50,440 nt of DNA, taken from positions 1-50,440 of IMG/VR virus record IMGVR_UViG_3300010354_000130; one strand, given 5' to 3'. Shown one piece after another: positions 37,363 through 45,574 of the stretch. This DNA is from a virus. Below the pieces are notes generated by a model. The model had not been told where the DNA came from, made no database searches, and was given only the letters and a program-made list of their open reading frames with translations. Position 1 is the first letter of the stretch, and each line of letters opens with the position of its first letter. The position numbers and the translations under genes were made by a program.

Positions 37363-37622
37363 TATCCAGCCTCCACATTGCTACTAGACATTAGAGGATT
37401 CCCGCAACTTGCTGGCATTCCATCTGTACATACAGGTAGATCCTCGACTATGACACCCCTAAACCCTTGAAGCATCTTTGCATTGTCATGTTTGTTCAAC
37501 CCATGATCCTTGATCCTGCTACCTTGCCTGACAGCAGGGCAGTCATTGATGATCACGGAGTTAGCCCCGTTGATTACGATTCCACCAGCGATGTCCATTC
37601 CTGCTCGTCCGATGCTAGGCAT
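37362..37622 (-). CDS. gp5.4: PAAR-domain spike tip protein (gp5.4-like)
   Basis: 86 aa. The sequence MPSIGRAGMDIAGGIVINGANSVIINDCPAVRQGSRIKDHG follows the PAAR pattern (start P-x-I-x-R-x-G-D, glycine-rich turns, V-N-x-x-P-A-A/V-R), and His40, His46 and later Cys residues (PVCTDGMPASCGNP) could bind the metal at the tip. PAAR proteins are small cones that sit on the gp5 beta-helix and pierce the outer membrane; T4 gp5.4 is the example. The neighbours are gp5 and a 64-aa gene, with TAATG junctions on both sides. Confidence 0.85.
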   Translation of the reverse strand: MPSIGRAGMDIAGGIVINGANSVIINDCPAVRQGSRIKDHGLNKHDNAKMLQGFRGVIVEDLPVCTDGMPASCGNPLMSSSNVEAG

Positions 37623-37816
37623 TAGAACTCTCCTCCATCCATGACATCAACTGAATAAACTCCCATTCTTTCGAATCCAGACCTATACGAGTAGGGAATA
37701 TAGCCTGTGGCATTTTCACGAACGCATATGAACATATAGTCATAGAAACTTACAACATCCCCTATTTGATAGGTGATGTACGGATTCCATTGCCCTCTCC
37801 ATCGCATGCCTTCCAT
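37622..37816 (-). CDS. Stand-alone CBM5/12-like carbohydrate-binding module
   Basis: The ATG at 37816 (TGATG overlap with the gp5 stop) is the best start, giving 64 aa; one further in-frame TTG codon precedes it. The core MRWRGQWNPYITYQIGDVVSFYDYMFICVRENATGYIP matches the W-x(3-5)-Y-x(2)-G-D-V-V-x(n)-Y-x-C pattern of chitin/cellulose-binding CBM5/12-type domains, with the surface aromatics W, Y, F and Y present. It is encoded between hub gp5 and the PAAR tip. It may bind cell-wall or capsule sugar at the tail tip; this is inferred from fold resemblance. Confidence 0.7.
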   Translation of the reverse strand: MEGMRWRGQWNPYITYQIGDVVSFYDYMFICVRENATGYIPYSYRSGFERMGVYSVDVMDGGEF

Positions 37817-38940
37817 CAACTGCTACCTTCTGCCTTGATTGCAGGATCATTCTGCTTGTCTCCCCGCTTGCAGTTCAACTTGATGTTTCCACCAAACATG
37901 TATAGATCCGACTCACCCATCTTTATGAATGCTGGAGAAGAGGATGTTCCACCGCTTACTCCAAATGCACCAGAAACCTCGGTTATGAAGTTCTTCCCGA
38001 TTTTGCTGTACTTGTTTCCCTCTATCGTCTCCCGATAGTCCCCCTTGACGGTCAGGTTGAAGTTTCCTTCGACATTTCCCTTCAGATTCTTCTTTACAAA
38101 AAGATTTACATCCCGATTGACCTGTATGTTGAGGTCTCCCTTGTTTTCTCCCGCCCCAATGAATATCTTGGCAGAACCATCTATCGTGATCCTTGCCGTT
38201 CCCTTGATGTGGATGAAGTCATCTCCTGCAAGAATCTCATAGTTGTTACCATTTACCTTCTGCACCCTTGTGCCAGGAGGATCCTTCTCCCATCCGTTTG
38301 CCACTTCCTCAAAACTACCACCTGGATGATAGGTGTGGTGACGCTCCTTCTCGGGGGTATCATCCCACTCCTCAAGCATTCCTGACTTGGTGGCAAAGAC
38401 CTTGTTGTTTGGATACTTGGTCTTGTATGGGGTCTCTGGTTCGGACCACTTTTCCTTGTCTTCATTATCCAATGCCACCAAGACATCTTTCTTCCTACCG
38501 TCCTTCTTGGACTTCACTATCGTCTTGTCGGTCTCATCGCCAGTGGCAAGGCGATTGGTATCGGGGACTTCCTTCTCCGTTGGATAGACTCCGTTTGGAT
38601 CATTGAATCCCTTCTTCTTGTCCGCGAGTTCCGCAGGAACTCCACCGACGCTGAACATGATGACCGGCTGCTGTGCATTGACTCCATCACGAAAGAACCC
38701 AAAGACATGAGAACCCGTGACAAGCCCCGTGGGAGACTTTCCTATCCCACTGATGGATGCGCTTCCGATGTCCTGCAAGGGATGCGCCCATGGTAGTTCT
38801 ACTGTCGGTATGGCTTTTTTGTCATCCGTGTGATAGCCGAATATCCTCACACGCGCGCGACCGAGTTTCAATGGATCATCGATGTCCTCAACGACACCGA
38901 ACCACCAGACGAATCCGGATTGACCCATGAACTCTATCAT
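37816..38940 (-). CDS. gp5: Baseplate hub spike gp5 without lysozyme domain
   Basis: 374 aa against 575 aa for T4 gp5. The N-terminal OB-fold domain is clear (FVWWFGVVEDIDDPLKLGRARVRIFGYHTDD and ELPWAHPLQDIGS, then GSHVFGFFRDGVNAQQPVIMFSVGG). After a Lys/Asp/Glu-rich linker (about 120-215) the C-terminal beta-helix begins: YEILAGDDFIHIKGTARITIDGSAKIFIGAGENKGDLNIQVNRDVNLFVKKNLKGNVEGNFNLTVKGDYRETIEGN, strands alternating hydrophobics as in gp5. The 160-residue muramidase domain with its E-D-T motif of T4 gp5 is absent. The trimer forms the central spike under the hub. Confidence 0.88.
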   Translation of the reverse strand: MIEFMGQSGFVWWFGVVEDIDDPLKLGRARVRIFGYHTDDKKAIPTVELPWAHPLQDIGSASISGIGKSPTGLVTGSHVFGFFRDGVNAQQPVIMFSVGGVPAELADKKKGFNDPNGVYPTEKEVPDTNRLATGDETDKTIVKSKKDGRKKDVLVALDNEDKEKWSEPETPYKTKYPNNKVFATKSGMLEEWDDTPEKERHHTYHPGGSFEEVANGWEKDPPGTRVQKVNGNNYEILAGDDFIHIKGTARITIDGSAKIFIGAGENKGDLNIQVNRDVNLFVKKNLKGNVEGNFNLTVKGDYRETIEGNKYSKIGKNFITEVSGAFGVSGGTSSSPAFIKMGESDLYMFGGNIKLNCKRGDKQNDPAIKAEGSS

Positions 38941-38943
38941 CTA

Positions 38944-39084
38944 TCATCGTTTCCTGTCTTGGTTTCCAAAGTTGTCGTTTCCCCAACGCTCCCAATCAAG
39001 CAGTTCTTCCTTTGTATAGGGCAACTTGCGGAGTTTCTCTTCGGTTTCCTGTGGGGTGATTACATGACGCTCTTGATTTTCCAT
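38944..39084 (-). CDS. Small unknown protein (46 aa) between hub and gp5
   Basis: Starts with ATG at 39084 behind a GGAGATAG ribosome-binding site and ends with TGA 3 bp before the gp5 start. Sequence begins MENQERHVITPQETEEKLRK and is charged and helical, with a WERWGNDNF segment. It lies in the otherwise empty 158-bp gap between the 435-aa hub protein and gp5, so it is probably a real small gene; no function is suggested by the sequence. Confidence 0.55.
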   Translation of the reverse strand: MENQERHVITPQETEEKLRKLPYTKEELLDWERWGNDNFGNQDRKR

Positions 39085-39098
39085 GATCTATCTCCATT

Positions 39099-40406
39099 TC
39101 ACTTTATGTTTGAGTTTGTCTTCTCGAAACTGTCTGGTATTCCCTTAGCCAGAGAATCCTTTGCCATCTCCACCAATGTCCTGTAGTTTCCTACCTTATT
39201 TATGGTGGTCTTCAGCGATGTAATAATGTACTTGCCGCTCAGGTAAGAATCCTGCCATTCCTCTTCGCCAAGCATCATGTAGCCGAACTTTGGAATGACG
39301 AACTCAATCGTATCAAGAAGCCGCAGAGTAGAGTTTCCAGGAACTTGAATAGTTACCCTGTTCGTGGAGAACTGCTTTGACATGCTTCTCTTGTTCAGAT
39401 AGAACTTCTCAGGAACCTCATTGTCGCGAACCGAGTCATGCTTTCCCAACTGAACAGGGACAAAGTTTCTGAACGACTGTATGCTGTTTCGCAACTCGGT
39501 GTTCCTTCTGGGGAACAATGGATGCTTGTTCATGTGTGGGGTAGTGTCGAACAGTTCATCATAATCCATCGTATATGTGTTTATCTGCTTTGTCGTGATG
39601 TCATGCGTGTGCAGAGTTCCTGAGTGCATTCCACCAGCAACCTCACTGAGACGATCAAAGTAAGATGTGATTGAATATGACTGAACTCTCTTCATGTAAG
39701 AGTTGACATCAGAAATGTTCAGTGCGCTAACTGGCTCAACACGATAGGTCATGACAACTGGCTTACGCGAGGCACTCAGCATGTCTCGCAGATGAAACCC
39801 ATCTACATCCTCATAGAAGACAAAGTACGATGCCTCCCCGAAGTATGCCCTTGCAGCAAGCCACTTGGCGGTGAAGATAGGAGACCAGTATGGAATGATG
39901 AACTTGTGCTTTCCCTGAGTTGGGTTTACAGTCTTGAGTTTGCTTGGGTTGCTTCCAAAACTCTGTTCGAATATCTGCCTTATGATATCTGACACGGTTC
40001 CGCTGTATGAGGAACTCAGTCTCTTGAGTCTGCTTGAGAAGGTGGCAGATGAGACAAACTGTAGTTTGTAAACCTCCACCTTTTCGTTCTCAGTCCTTGC
40101 CTTTCCAAGAACTGCTGTGACACGACCGACGATCTCGACATAGTTTGAGTCGGAACCAAGAGTCTTGTAGGAAATGAATACTGTTTCGTTTCCCACGATG
40201 GGAACAGTCTCAGCGAAGTTCAACCCGTCCAAGAGAAGTATCTCTCCAACCAGTTTGTCGTCATCTATGCTTTCATAAATGACGATCTCCACGAACTGAT
40301 TTCGAATATCGATGGAATCTCCACCTTGGTTTGATCGTATTTCCAATCGCGATAGATCATAGCCATTGTCGCTATATGATTTCTGTTCTGTATTGCTTTC
40401 AGCCAT
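39099..40406 (-). CDS. Baseplate hub protein, gp27-like candidate
   Basis: 435 aa (T4 gp27 is 391 aa). It begins with a beta barrel-like region (LSRLEIRSNQGGDSIDIRNQFVEIVIYESIDDDKLVGEILLLDG), then FSSRLKRLSSSYSGTVSDIIRQIFEQSFG with KHKFIIPYWSPIFTAKWLAARA, the pattern seen in hub proteins that form the tube-like barrel connecting tube and spike. The adjacent small gene and gp5 follow. The gene next to gp5 in hub modules is usually the gp27 counterpart, so this is a positional plus pattern assignment, not a direct match. The start overlaps the gp53 end by 8 bp (ATGGCTGA). Confidence 0.62.
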   Translation of the reverse strand: MAESNTEQKSYSDNGYDLSRLEIRSNQGGDSIDIRNQFVEIVIYESIDDDKLVGEILLLDGLNFAETVPIVGNETVFISYKTLGSDSNYVEIVGRVTAVLGKARTENEKVEVYKLQFVSSATFSSRLKRLSSSYSGTVSDIIRQIFEQSFGSNPSKLKTVNPTQGKHKFIIPYWSPIFTAKWLAARAYFGEASYFVFYEDVDGFHLRDMLSASRKPVVMTYRVEPVSALNISDVNSYMKRVQSYSITSYFDRLSEVAGGMHSGTLHTHDITTKQINTYTMDYDELFDTTPHMNKHPLFPRRNTELRNSIQSFRNFVPVQLGKHDSVRDNEVPEKFYLNKRSMSKQFSTNRVTIQVPGNSTLRLLDTIEFVIPKFGYMMLGEEEWQDSYLSGKYIITSLKTTINKVGNYRTLVEMAKDSLAKGIPDSFEKTNSNIK

Positions 40407-41265
40407 TCAACAGCAACTCCACATCTCGTTCAATGTTGTTCAAGTATGATTTTGAGACCATGGTTATGTTTCTGTTCTGATCATTCACCGCGATCTCATG
40501 CTCCCTGTTCGTCACAGTGTAGTTTCCGAAGTCCTCAATGATGTATCTTCCAAGAGGAGTAGCCCCAAAGGTAAATCCAAAGTCAGAGGTCTCCATGAAC
40601 TTATTGTGATATTGTATGGGTATCCTCGGATCAAGAGTCTCCCCATCGGAGTTTACAAAATGGTGTGCAGCAAACTGAGACTCAAGAACTTTGCCGATTC
40701 TTGCCACATAGTATGTCTTGTTTCCAAGAACATCCGTATTCTGCCCCGCCACATACTCCCCTTCCACGGGAACCCATGCGGTTTTCTGCGTGAACTCAAT
40801 CACCAGTCGGCAATAGACAGGATCATAGGAAACAACTCTTGCATTCTTAAGAGAGTCAGAAATAGACGGTTGTGCCGATGCAAGAGTCGATCCCGTCGAG
40901 AAGACAATGTCGTTTGTCCTAAACGAACCAGTAAATCCCCTAAGACCAGATATGTCTGTTAAGAACAGAGTGTACCCAGGATATTTTTCCTCCATGTAGT
41001 TCTCGAATGCCTGTGGGCTGAGAACCCACTCATAGAAGGGGTTCACCTTGTTGTTGAGGTTTAGTATCACCCAATGCAGTCTAGGATTGCCATAGACACG
41101 GTGTGCAAATACCTCTGGTCGATCTGTCTCTGGTATTGAGACATCTATCGGATAGGCACCTTCCTCAATCACCTTTTGCGTTACTCTGAAGGTTGTGGTT
41201 ATGTCGGATACTTCTTTGTATCCCTGTGGGGTGATGTATCTTACTCTTGGTAACTTGTCGTACAT
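40399..41265 (-). CDS. gp53: Baseplate wedge protein gp53
   Basis: 288 aa (T4 gp53 is 196 aa). The conserved block RPEVFAHRVYGNPRLHWVILNLNNKVNPFYEWVLSPQAFENYMEEKYPG corresponds to T4 gp53's ANAIYGNPQLYWVLLMCNDNYDPYYGWITS region. N-terminus YITPQGYKEVSDITTTFRV is typical of the family; the extra C-terminal 100 residues (beta-rich) extend beyond T4. gp53 clamps the gp6-gp25 interface and completes the wedge. Next to gp48 and the hub, consistent with baseplate assembly. Confidence 0.9.
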   Translation of the reverse strand: MYDKLPRVRYITPQGYKEVSDITTTFRVTQKVIEEGAYPIDVSIPETDRPEVFAHRVYGNPRLHWVILNLNNKVNPFYEWVLSPQAFENYMEEKYPGYTLFLTDISGLRGFTGSFRTNDIVFSTGSTLASAQPSISDSLKNARVVSYDPVYCRLVIEFTQKTAWVPVEGEYVAGQNTDVLGNKTYYVARIGKVLESQFAAHHFVNSDGETLDPRIPIQYHNKFMETSDFGFTFGATPLGRYIIEDFGNYTVTNREHEIAVNDQNRNITMVSKSYLNNIERDVELLLNG

Positions 41266-41268
41266 GGA

Positions 41269-42786
41269 TTAGTATCCGTGAATGATGTGTTCGCTTGTGA
41301 GTTGTTCCATTTCCTGGAACCCAAGGTCTAGTCGGATGAATGCTGGCTTGCCGTCCACGAATGTCTTGAAGTCACCAGCGTCTGAGTAATCAACTGAGAT
41401 TGATGCTAGGGCAAGTCTTGGAAGTTTAGGAAGATTGTCGTTGACCAATACCATGCCATCAGGAGCAATCGTATAGAATGTCGCTTGGAACTCGGCAGGG
41501 AATGTGAAAAAATGTCCACCGCCACCAAGAAGACCTGGATAGGCATGATAGCGAAGCATTCTTATGATGTTGAGAACTGTCTCTGCTTCCTCCGCGTTCT
41601 TTGGAGCAAACTGAAAAGAGAAAGAGTGATTTCTCAGACTTACATCCTTAAACATGGCTTCTCGCCTTGGATTTGATGCACTTCTGGTTGATGCATTTCT
41701 CAACCCCTGAACATTGACATTGTCAACTCCAACTCTGCTGCCAAGTTCATTGACTGCATCAGCAAATTTGCTAGTTCCTGCCTTCTCAACGATTCCCGAA
41801 ACACCACCACGCTTGGTTGCTAGGGCATCAAGCAACTGCTTTGTCATTCCCATCTCTTCTTCATTGTAGACAAGGGCATCATTTATGGTGATTTTTTGTG
41901 GCATGTACAGACAGATGGTGTCTTTTGACTTCTTGTTTGCAAAGTTGAATCTACGGTTTGCTAGAAGTATGTTCCTATCCTTCTTTGCTCGGTTCACCCT
42001 CTTGCCTGATATTCCGACTTGGTTCTCATTCTCTGCTTGCTGATTTGCTGGATCAAGATAGTCTCTGGTAGTCTCCTGTATGAGTGACTGCAAGTAACCA
42101 CCGACATCACCTGCAAAAGATCCTGCTGCATCATACAAAGAAGACAACACCTCTCCTGTGGAAAGATCACCATCTCCAGCCTCTGCTTTTTCCCGTGCTG
42201 CTGCTTGCAACCTACCCACGAAAACTTCCTCAATTGCATTTATTCTTTCATCTGAGACCACACCATCAGCAGTTCTTAGTTCTCCAACACTTGATGAATA
42301 AAGCCTGGCGAGTTCATTCAACTGCTCACCTTGAAACCCTGCCTGTGCAAGAAGAACCTGTGCTTCTCTAAATGCCTCTTCAGAACCAGACTGACTCCCC
42401 AATCCACTGTCTCCCTTTGCCAAGAAAGCACTGGACACCTGATTTAGTTCCCTTTGCTTTAGTCGAACAGAATCAGACTCACCTTGATAAATATTGAATA
42501 CTATGAAGTGGTGATATCTTCTGTTCCTACCAAGATCCTGCGGATATGCAAGAAATGCAGGTATGTCCAGAAAATCATTCTGTGCCTTGAAGTCTATCTC
42601 GCTTAGGTTTGGATCATTGACGGTGGCATCGTTAAACTGCCCCCTCTTTCGAGTAGACAATATCATGTCTTGTAGGACACGATCCTGCTCGTATGGCTTC
42701 TTTATTTGATTTCCTACAGCCGCCACTAGCGGAAACTCAAGTTGTGTAGGAATCGTCTGATTCTCTGTATAGATTTTATCGTTCAT
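41269..42786 (-). CDS. gp48: Baseplate tail-tube cap protein gp48
   Basis: Start placed at the ATG at 42786; the frame could reach a TTG at 42825 but that lies inside the divergent gp4 gene. 505 aa, longer than T4 gp48 (364 aa). The C-terminal domain is a tube-like fold: KDVSLRNHSFSFQFAPKNAEEAETVLNIIRMLRYHAYPG, FFTFPAEFQATFYT and LALASISVDYSDAG, matching the conserved tail-tube/cap motifs. The N-terminal 120 residues (TENQTIPTQLEFPLVAAV ... QDRVLQDMILSTRKR) and a helical middle form the extension. gp48 with gp54 caps the hub and starts tube polymerisation. No obvious Shine-Dalgarno is seen in the 12 bp to the gp4 start. Confidence 0.82.
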   Translation of the reverse strand: MNDKIYTENQTIPTQLEFPLVAAVGNQIKKPYEQDRVLQDMILSTRKRGQFNDATVNDPNLSEIDFKAQNDFLDIPAFLAYPQDLGRNRRYHHFIVFNIYQGESDSVRLKQRELNQVSSAFLAKGDSGLGSQSGSEEAFREAQVLLAQAGFQGEQLNELARLYSSSVGELRTADGVVSDERINAIEEVFVGRLQAAAREKAEAGDGDLSTGEVLSSLYDAAGSFAGDVGGYLQSLIQETTRDYLDPANQQAENENQVGISGKRVNRAKKDRNILLANRRFNFANKKSKDTICLYMPQKITINDALVYNEEEMGMTKQLLDALATKRGGVSGIVEKAGTSKFADAVNELGSRVGVDNVNVQGLRNASTRSASNPRREAMFKDVSLRNHSFSFQFAPKNAEEAETVLNIIRMLRYHAYPGLLGGGGHFFTFPAEFQATFYTIAPDGMVLVNDNLPKLPRLALASISVDYSDAGDFKTFVDGKPAFIRLDLGFQEMEQLTSEHIIHGY

Positions 42787-42798
42787 GTTGGTGCTGCT

Positions 42799-43254
42799 AT
42801 GGCTAGAGAGAAAAAGTATCTGCAAGGCGTGTTCACGCCAAAGAACCCGAAGAAGTATCGGGGGAATCCCACTCAGATTATTTATCGCAGTTCATGGGAG
42901 AGGAAGTTCATGGATTATTGCGATTTGAAGGATTCCATAGTGGAATGGTCTAGCGAGACCACGATTGTTCCATATCGGTACGATCTTGATGGCAGGATGC
43001 ATAGGTATTTCATAGACTTCCGCATCGTGGTCAAGGAAAAGACGGGAAACCTACAGACCTACCTTGTTGAGATCAAGCCCGAGAAGAAGACCAAGCCACC
43101 AAAGCAACCCAAAAGGAAATCCAAGAGTTTCATCTATGAGTCAATGGACTATGTGAAGAATCAGAACAAATGGGAATATGCCAGAAGATATGCCAACGAC
43201 CGAGGGTGGAAATTCGTGGTCTTGACTGAAAACGATCTAGGAATAAAAAACTGA
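42799..43254 (+). CDS. gp4: Head completion protein gp4 (nuclease-fold)
   Basis: 151 aa (T4 gp4 is 150 aa) from the ATG at 42799; an in-frame TTG upstream at 42742 would extend it into gp48 and is unlikely. Strong T4 match: KKYLQGVFTPKNPKKYRGNPTQIIYRSSWERKFMDYCDLKDSIVEWSSETTIVPYRYDLDGRMHRYFIDF, then YLVEIKPEKKTKPPKQPKRKS. The Glu34, Asp73 and Glu91-x-Lys93 arrangement fits the restriction-endonuclease-like fold proposed for this family. In T4 it is needed to finish filled heads before tail joining. It is the first gene of the plus-strand block, with a TGATG junction to the next gene. Confidence 0.94.
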   Translation: MAREKKYLQGVFTPKNPKKYRGNPTQIIYRSSWERKFMDYCDLKDSIVEWSSETTIVPYRYDLDGRMHRYFIDFRIVVKEKTGNLQTYLVEIKPEKKTKPPKQPKRKSKSFIYESMDYVKNQNKWEYARRYANDRGWKFVVLTENDLGIKN

Positions 43255-43967
43255 TGTTCAATCCGATCAACCTATTCAGAGAAGAACAGCAAGATCCAAC
43301 GGCAGTGCGGGATCTCAAGGGTATATTTGAAGCACTGAACAATATACAGCAACGAGAACTAGACGATCCAAATGACGAGAAATCCGAAGAGGCACTTGAG
43401 TTCTTTGAGAACTTTGCCGTGGAGGCATATCAGCAGATCACAAAGGCAAATCAGTTCGATCAGAAGGCAAAGAGGCAGATACTCAACAACAGCATGAAGG
43501 ACTATCTCTCAAAGCAAAGAAAGCCTGGCATGATGTATACCTTCATGTATGAGCCAGAATCCGACAGGCTCGACTATTGGGACAAGTTCCCGCTCATCTT
43601 GCGAATGATCGATGAATCTGACTCCCTTACATCGATACTTGGAATCAATCTTCACTACCTTGATCCAAGAAGAAGATGGGTTCTGCTCACCAACCTGATG
43701 ACCTTGCTGAGTGGAAATGAAACCAATCCTGACAGTAGAATAATCGGTCTCAACATGAACAAGTTGGAACTTCCGCGAAATAGATATTCTAGGGTCTGCA
43801 TCCGTAGGTACAAATACGACAATATCAGAGGAAGAGCATTGATGATACCACCAGAACACTGGATAAAGATGATCTTCCTGCCAACTTATCAGTTCATAGG
43901 ACAGAAGCCCGCGCGCGTGTGGAAAGACTCCATCCGTAGAATGAGAAAGAAAGGCATACCTCTCTAA
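43254..43967 (+). CDS. Conserved T4-like phage protein of unknown function (237 aa)
   Basis: 237 aa, basic overall. A distinctive middle reads KPGMMYTFMYEPESDRLDYWDKFPLILRMIDESDSL ... ILGINLHYLDPRRRWVLLTNLMTLLSG, followed by KLELPRNRYSRVCIRRYKYDNIRGRALMIPPEHWIKMIFLPTYQF; I have seen this D-K-F-P ... N-L-H-Y pattern in hypothetical proteins of T4-like phages but cannot name the family. It is placed between head completion gp4 and the tube initiator, TGATG/TAATG-coupled on both sides, so it is probably virion or assembly related (T4 has gene 2 near 4, but I see no match). Confidence 0.7.
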   Translation: MFNPINLFREEQQDPTAVRDLKGIFEALNNIQQRELDDPNDEKSEEALEFFENFAVEAYQQITKANQFDQKAKRQILNNSMKDYLSKQRKPGMMYTFMYEPESDRLDYWDKFPLILRMIDESDSLTSILGINLHYLDPRRRWVLLTNLMTLLSGNETNPDSRIIGLNMNKLELPRNRYSRVCIRRYKYDNIRGRALMIPPEHWIKMIFLPTYQFIGQKPARVWKDSIRRMRKKGIPL

Positions 43968-44857
43968 TGGCAGACTTCCTAAGTTCACTATTCAATACCT
44001 CAGCAAACACCAGAGGCAAGGAAGAGGCGGAAGCACTTGCCAGAGCCAATGATGAACGGGCTAGTATTCGCGATACCGCTCTCTATGAAGAGATGCGTCA
44101 GAATCGGCTGAATGAGGAAATCAACTCTTTCTTTGCTCAGAGGGAGGCAGATGTCGGTGGCTACAAGAACCGAGATCGGTTCACCAGCAACATCAGTCGG
44201 CAGATAGCCCATATCAAGAACATGGGAATGTATGCAAGACCAACTCGTTTTGCATTTGACATACATGGATTGGGTACATTGGTAAACGAAAGACTCAACA
44301 GAAACTGCATGAATACATCCATTCCAGGCAGATCGATTCAATCCCAACCATATAAAATCTACGGTCCTCCCATTGAGTATGCCTATGAGGCAAACTATGC
44401 GAATGAACTTTCCATGGTGTTTCGTGTCGGTGAGGATATGTTTGAGCGCGACTTCTTTGAAGGGTGGATGGGATCGATCATATCTCCGCTGTCTGGCGAC
44501 TTGCAATATCCCGACAAGTACAGGACAACGATGAGAATCTATCAACTTGATCGGCGCGACAACAAGGTATATGCCGTCGAGTTGTACAATGTATTCTGCA
44601 AGGCAGTTGGAGAAATGGAACTTTCCACGGATTCATCGGATCAGATATCGACAATCAATGTCACATTGTCTTTCTCCGAGTATCAGACGATTGGAAAGGT
44701 AAACTTCTGGTACGATCCAAGACGAGATCGCGGAGTATCTGAACCAACAAGATCCACAAGCGATCTCATAAACGAACAGATAAGAAAGCAAGACATAGAT
44801 CAACAGGGATTCAAGCAGACAATGGGCGACTTGAACTTTATACTTGAACAACAATAA
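43967..44857 (+). CDS. gp54: Baseplate-tail tube initiator, gp54-like
   Basis: 296 aa (T4 gp54 is 320 aa). A helical N-terminal 80 residues is followed by a tail-tube type fold: TRFAFDIHGLG, KIYGPPIEYAYEANYANELSMVFRVGEDMFERDFFEGWMGSII, QYPDKYRTTMRIYQLDRRDNKVYAVELYNVFCKAVGEMELSTDSSDQISTINVTLSFSEYQTIG; gp19 and gp48 show the same strand pattern, including the terminal (E-L-S) ... (N-V-T-x-S-F) motif. gp54 lies between gp48 and the tube and starts polymerisation. Its TAATG junction follows the 237-aa gene. T4 gene 54 is beside 48; here the two are separated and on opposite strands. Confidence 0.75.
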   Translation: MADFLSSLFNTSANTRGKEEAEALARANDERASIRDTALYEEMRQNRLNEEINSFFAQREADVGGYKNRDRFTSNISRQIAHIKNMGMYARPTRFAFDIHGLGTLVNERLNRNCMNTSIPGRSIQSQPYKIYGPPIEYAYEANYANELSMVFRVGEDMFERDFFEGWMGSIISPLSGDLQYPDKYRTTMRIYQLDRRDNKVYAVELYNVFCKAVGEMELSTDSSDQISTINVTLSFSEYQTIGKVNFWYDPRRDRGVSEPTRSTSDLINEQIRKQDIDQQGFKQTMGDLNFILEQQ

Positions 44858-44870
44858 CATGGAGTAAATC

Positions 44871-45572
44871 ATGCCACTACCGAAGATCGCAACACCAAAA
44901 TATCAACTTACTATTCCTTCTAGCAAGAAGAAAGTGACCTTTAGACCGTTCCTCATGAAGGAACAGAAGGTTCTCATGATGGCAATGGAAGGAAAGAATG
45001 ATGCAGATGTCCTTCGCGCGATGTGTGACATAATCGTAAGTTGCGTGGATGGAATCGATAACATCGATACCATGCCGATGTTCGATGTCGAGTATATTTT
45101 CGCACAGTTGAGGGCAAAGTCTGTCGGAGAGAATGTCGATGTTCGCATCAAATGCCCGAAATGCAATGTAAGAAACGATGTATCTGTTCAGATAGACACG
45201 ATTGAAGTGGTGTTTCCTGAGCAAGCGAGCAACAAGATAATGTTGAACGAGAATCTTGGCATCATTCTGAAGTACCCGTCCTTATCAGATAGAAAGCCCG
45301 ATCCAAAGAAGATAAACACAGACGAGGCATTTAAGTTCATCTGTGACTCAATTGAAATGGTGTTCGACAACGAAACCACATACACAAGAAAGGACTTCAC
45401 TGCCGACGAGATCAATGAATTCATCCTTTCCATGAGTGCAGAGCAGTTTGAGAAAATAGCAAAGTTCTATGAAAGTCTGCCTTATCTGAACAAGCAGATA
45501 GACTGCAAGTGCATCGGATGCCAGCATGAGTTCAAGGTTGACTTCAGAGGGTTGCAAGATTTTTTTACCTGA
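44871..45572 (+). CDS. gp26: Baseplate hub assembly protein gp26
   Basis: 233 aa (T4 gp26 is 208 aa). The N-terminus is nearly T4-like: MPLPKIATPKYQLTIPSSKKKVTFRPFLMKEQKVLMMAMEGKN ... PMFDVEYIFAQLRAKSVGENVDVRIKCPKCN. A zinc-ribbon type pair of CxxC motifs is visible (Cys95/Cys98 and Cys214/Cys217). The ATG has a GGAG site 6 nt upstream. The C-terminus ends ...GLQDFFT at a run of seven T followed by TGA (45560-45572), in phase for a -1 frameshift into the next gene. gp26 is needed for hub assembly in T4. It is two genes upstream of the tape measure. Confidence 0.9.
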   Translation: MPLPKIATPKYQLTIPSSKKKVTFRPFLMKEQKVLMMAMEGKNDADVLRAMCDIIVSCVDGIDNIDTMPMFDVEYIFAQLRAKSVGENVDVRIKCPKCNVRNDVSVQIDTIEVVFPEQASNKIMLNENLGIILKYPSLSDRKPDPKKINTDEAFKFICDSIEMVFDNETTYTRKDFTADEINEFILSMSAEQFEKIAKFYESLPYLNKQIDCKCIGCQHEFKVDFRGLQDFFT

Positions 45573-45574
45573 TG
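45560..45574 (+). promoter_or_regulatory. Possible -1 programmed frameshift site (T TTT TTT) at gp26 stop
   Basis: Seven consecutive T (45560-45566) are read as xxT TTT TTT in the gp26 frame, a slippery X-XXY-YYZ heptamer. A -1 slip continues through the following codons into the frame of the 60-aa gene whose ATG (45572-45574) overlaps the gp26 TGA. A downstream stimulatory RNA structure was not evaluated. Confidence 0.5.

Noticed and set aside
42742-42798. Longer N-termini for gp4 (TTG at 42742) and gp48 (TTG at 42825)
   Set aside because: They would overlap the divergent gene; the ATGs at 42799 and 42786 match the known N-terminal lengths of the families better.
42879-42886. GATAAATA octamers on the minus strand (also near 24507-24514) as late promoters
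   Set aside because: Both lie in coding sequence and match chance expectation for a 7-mer in 50 kb; not listed as features without transcript data.
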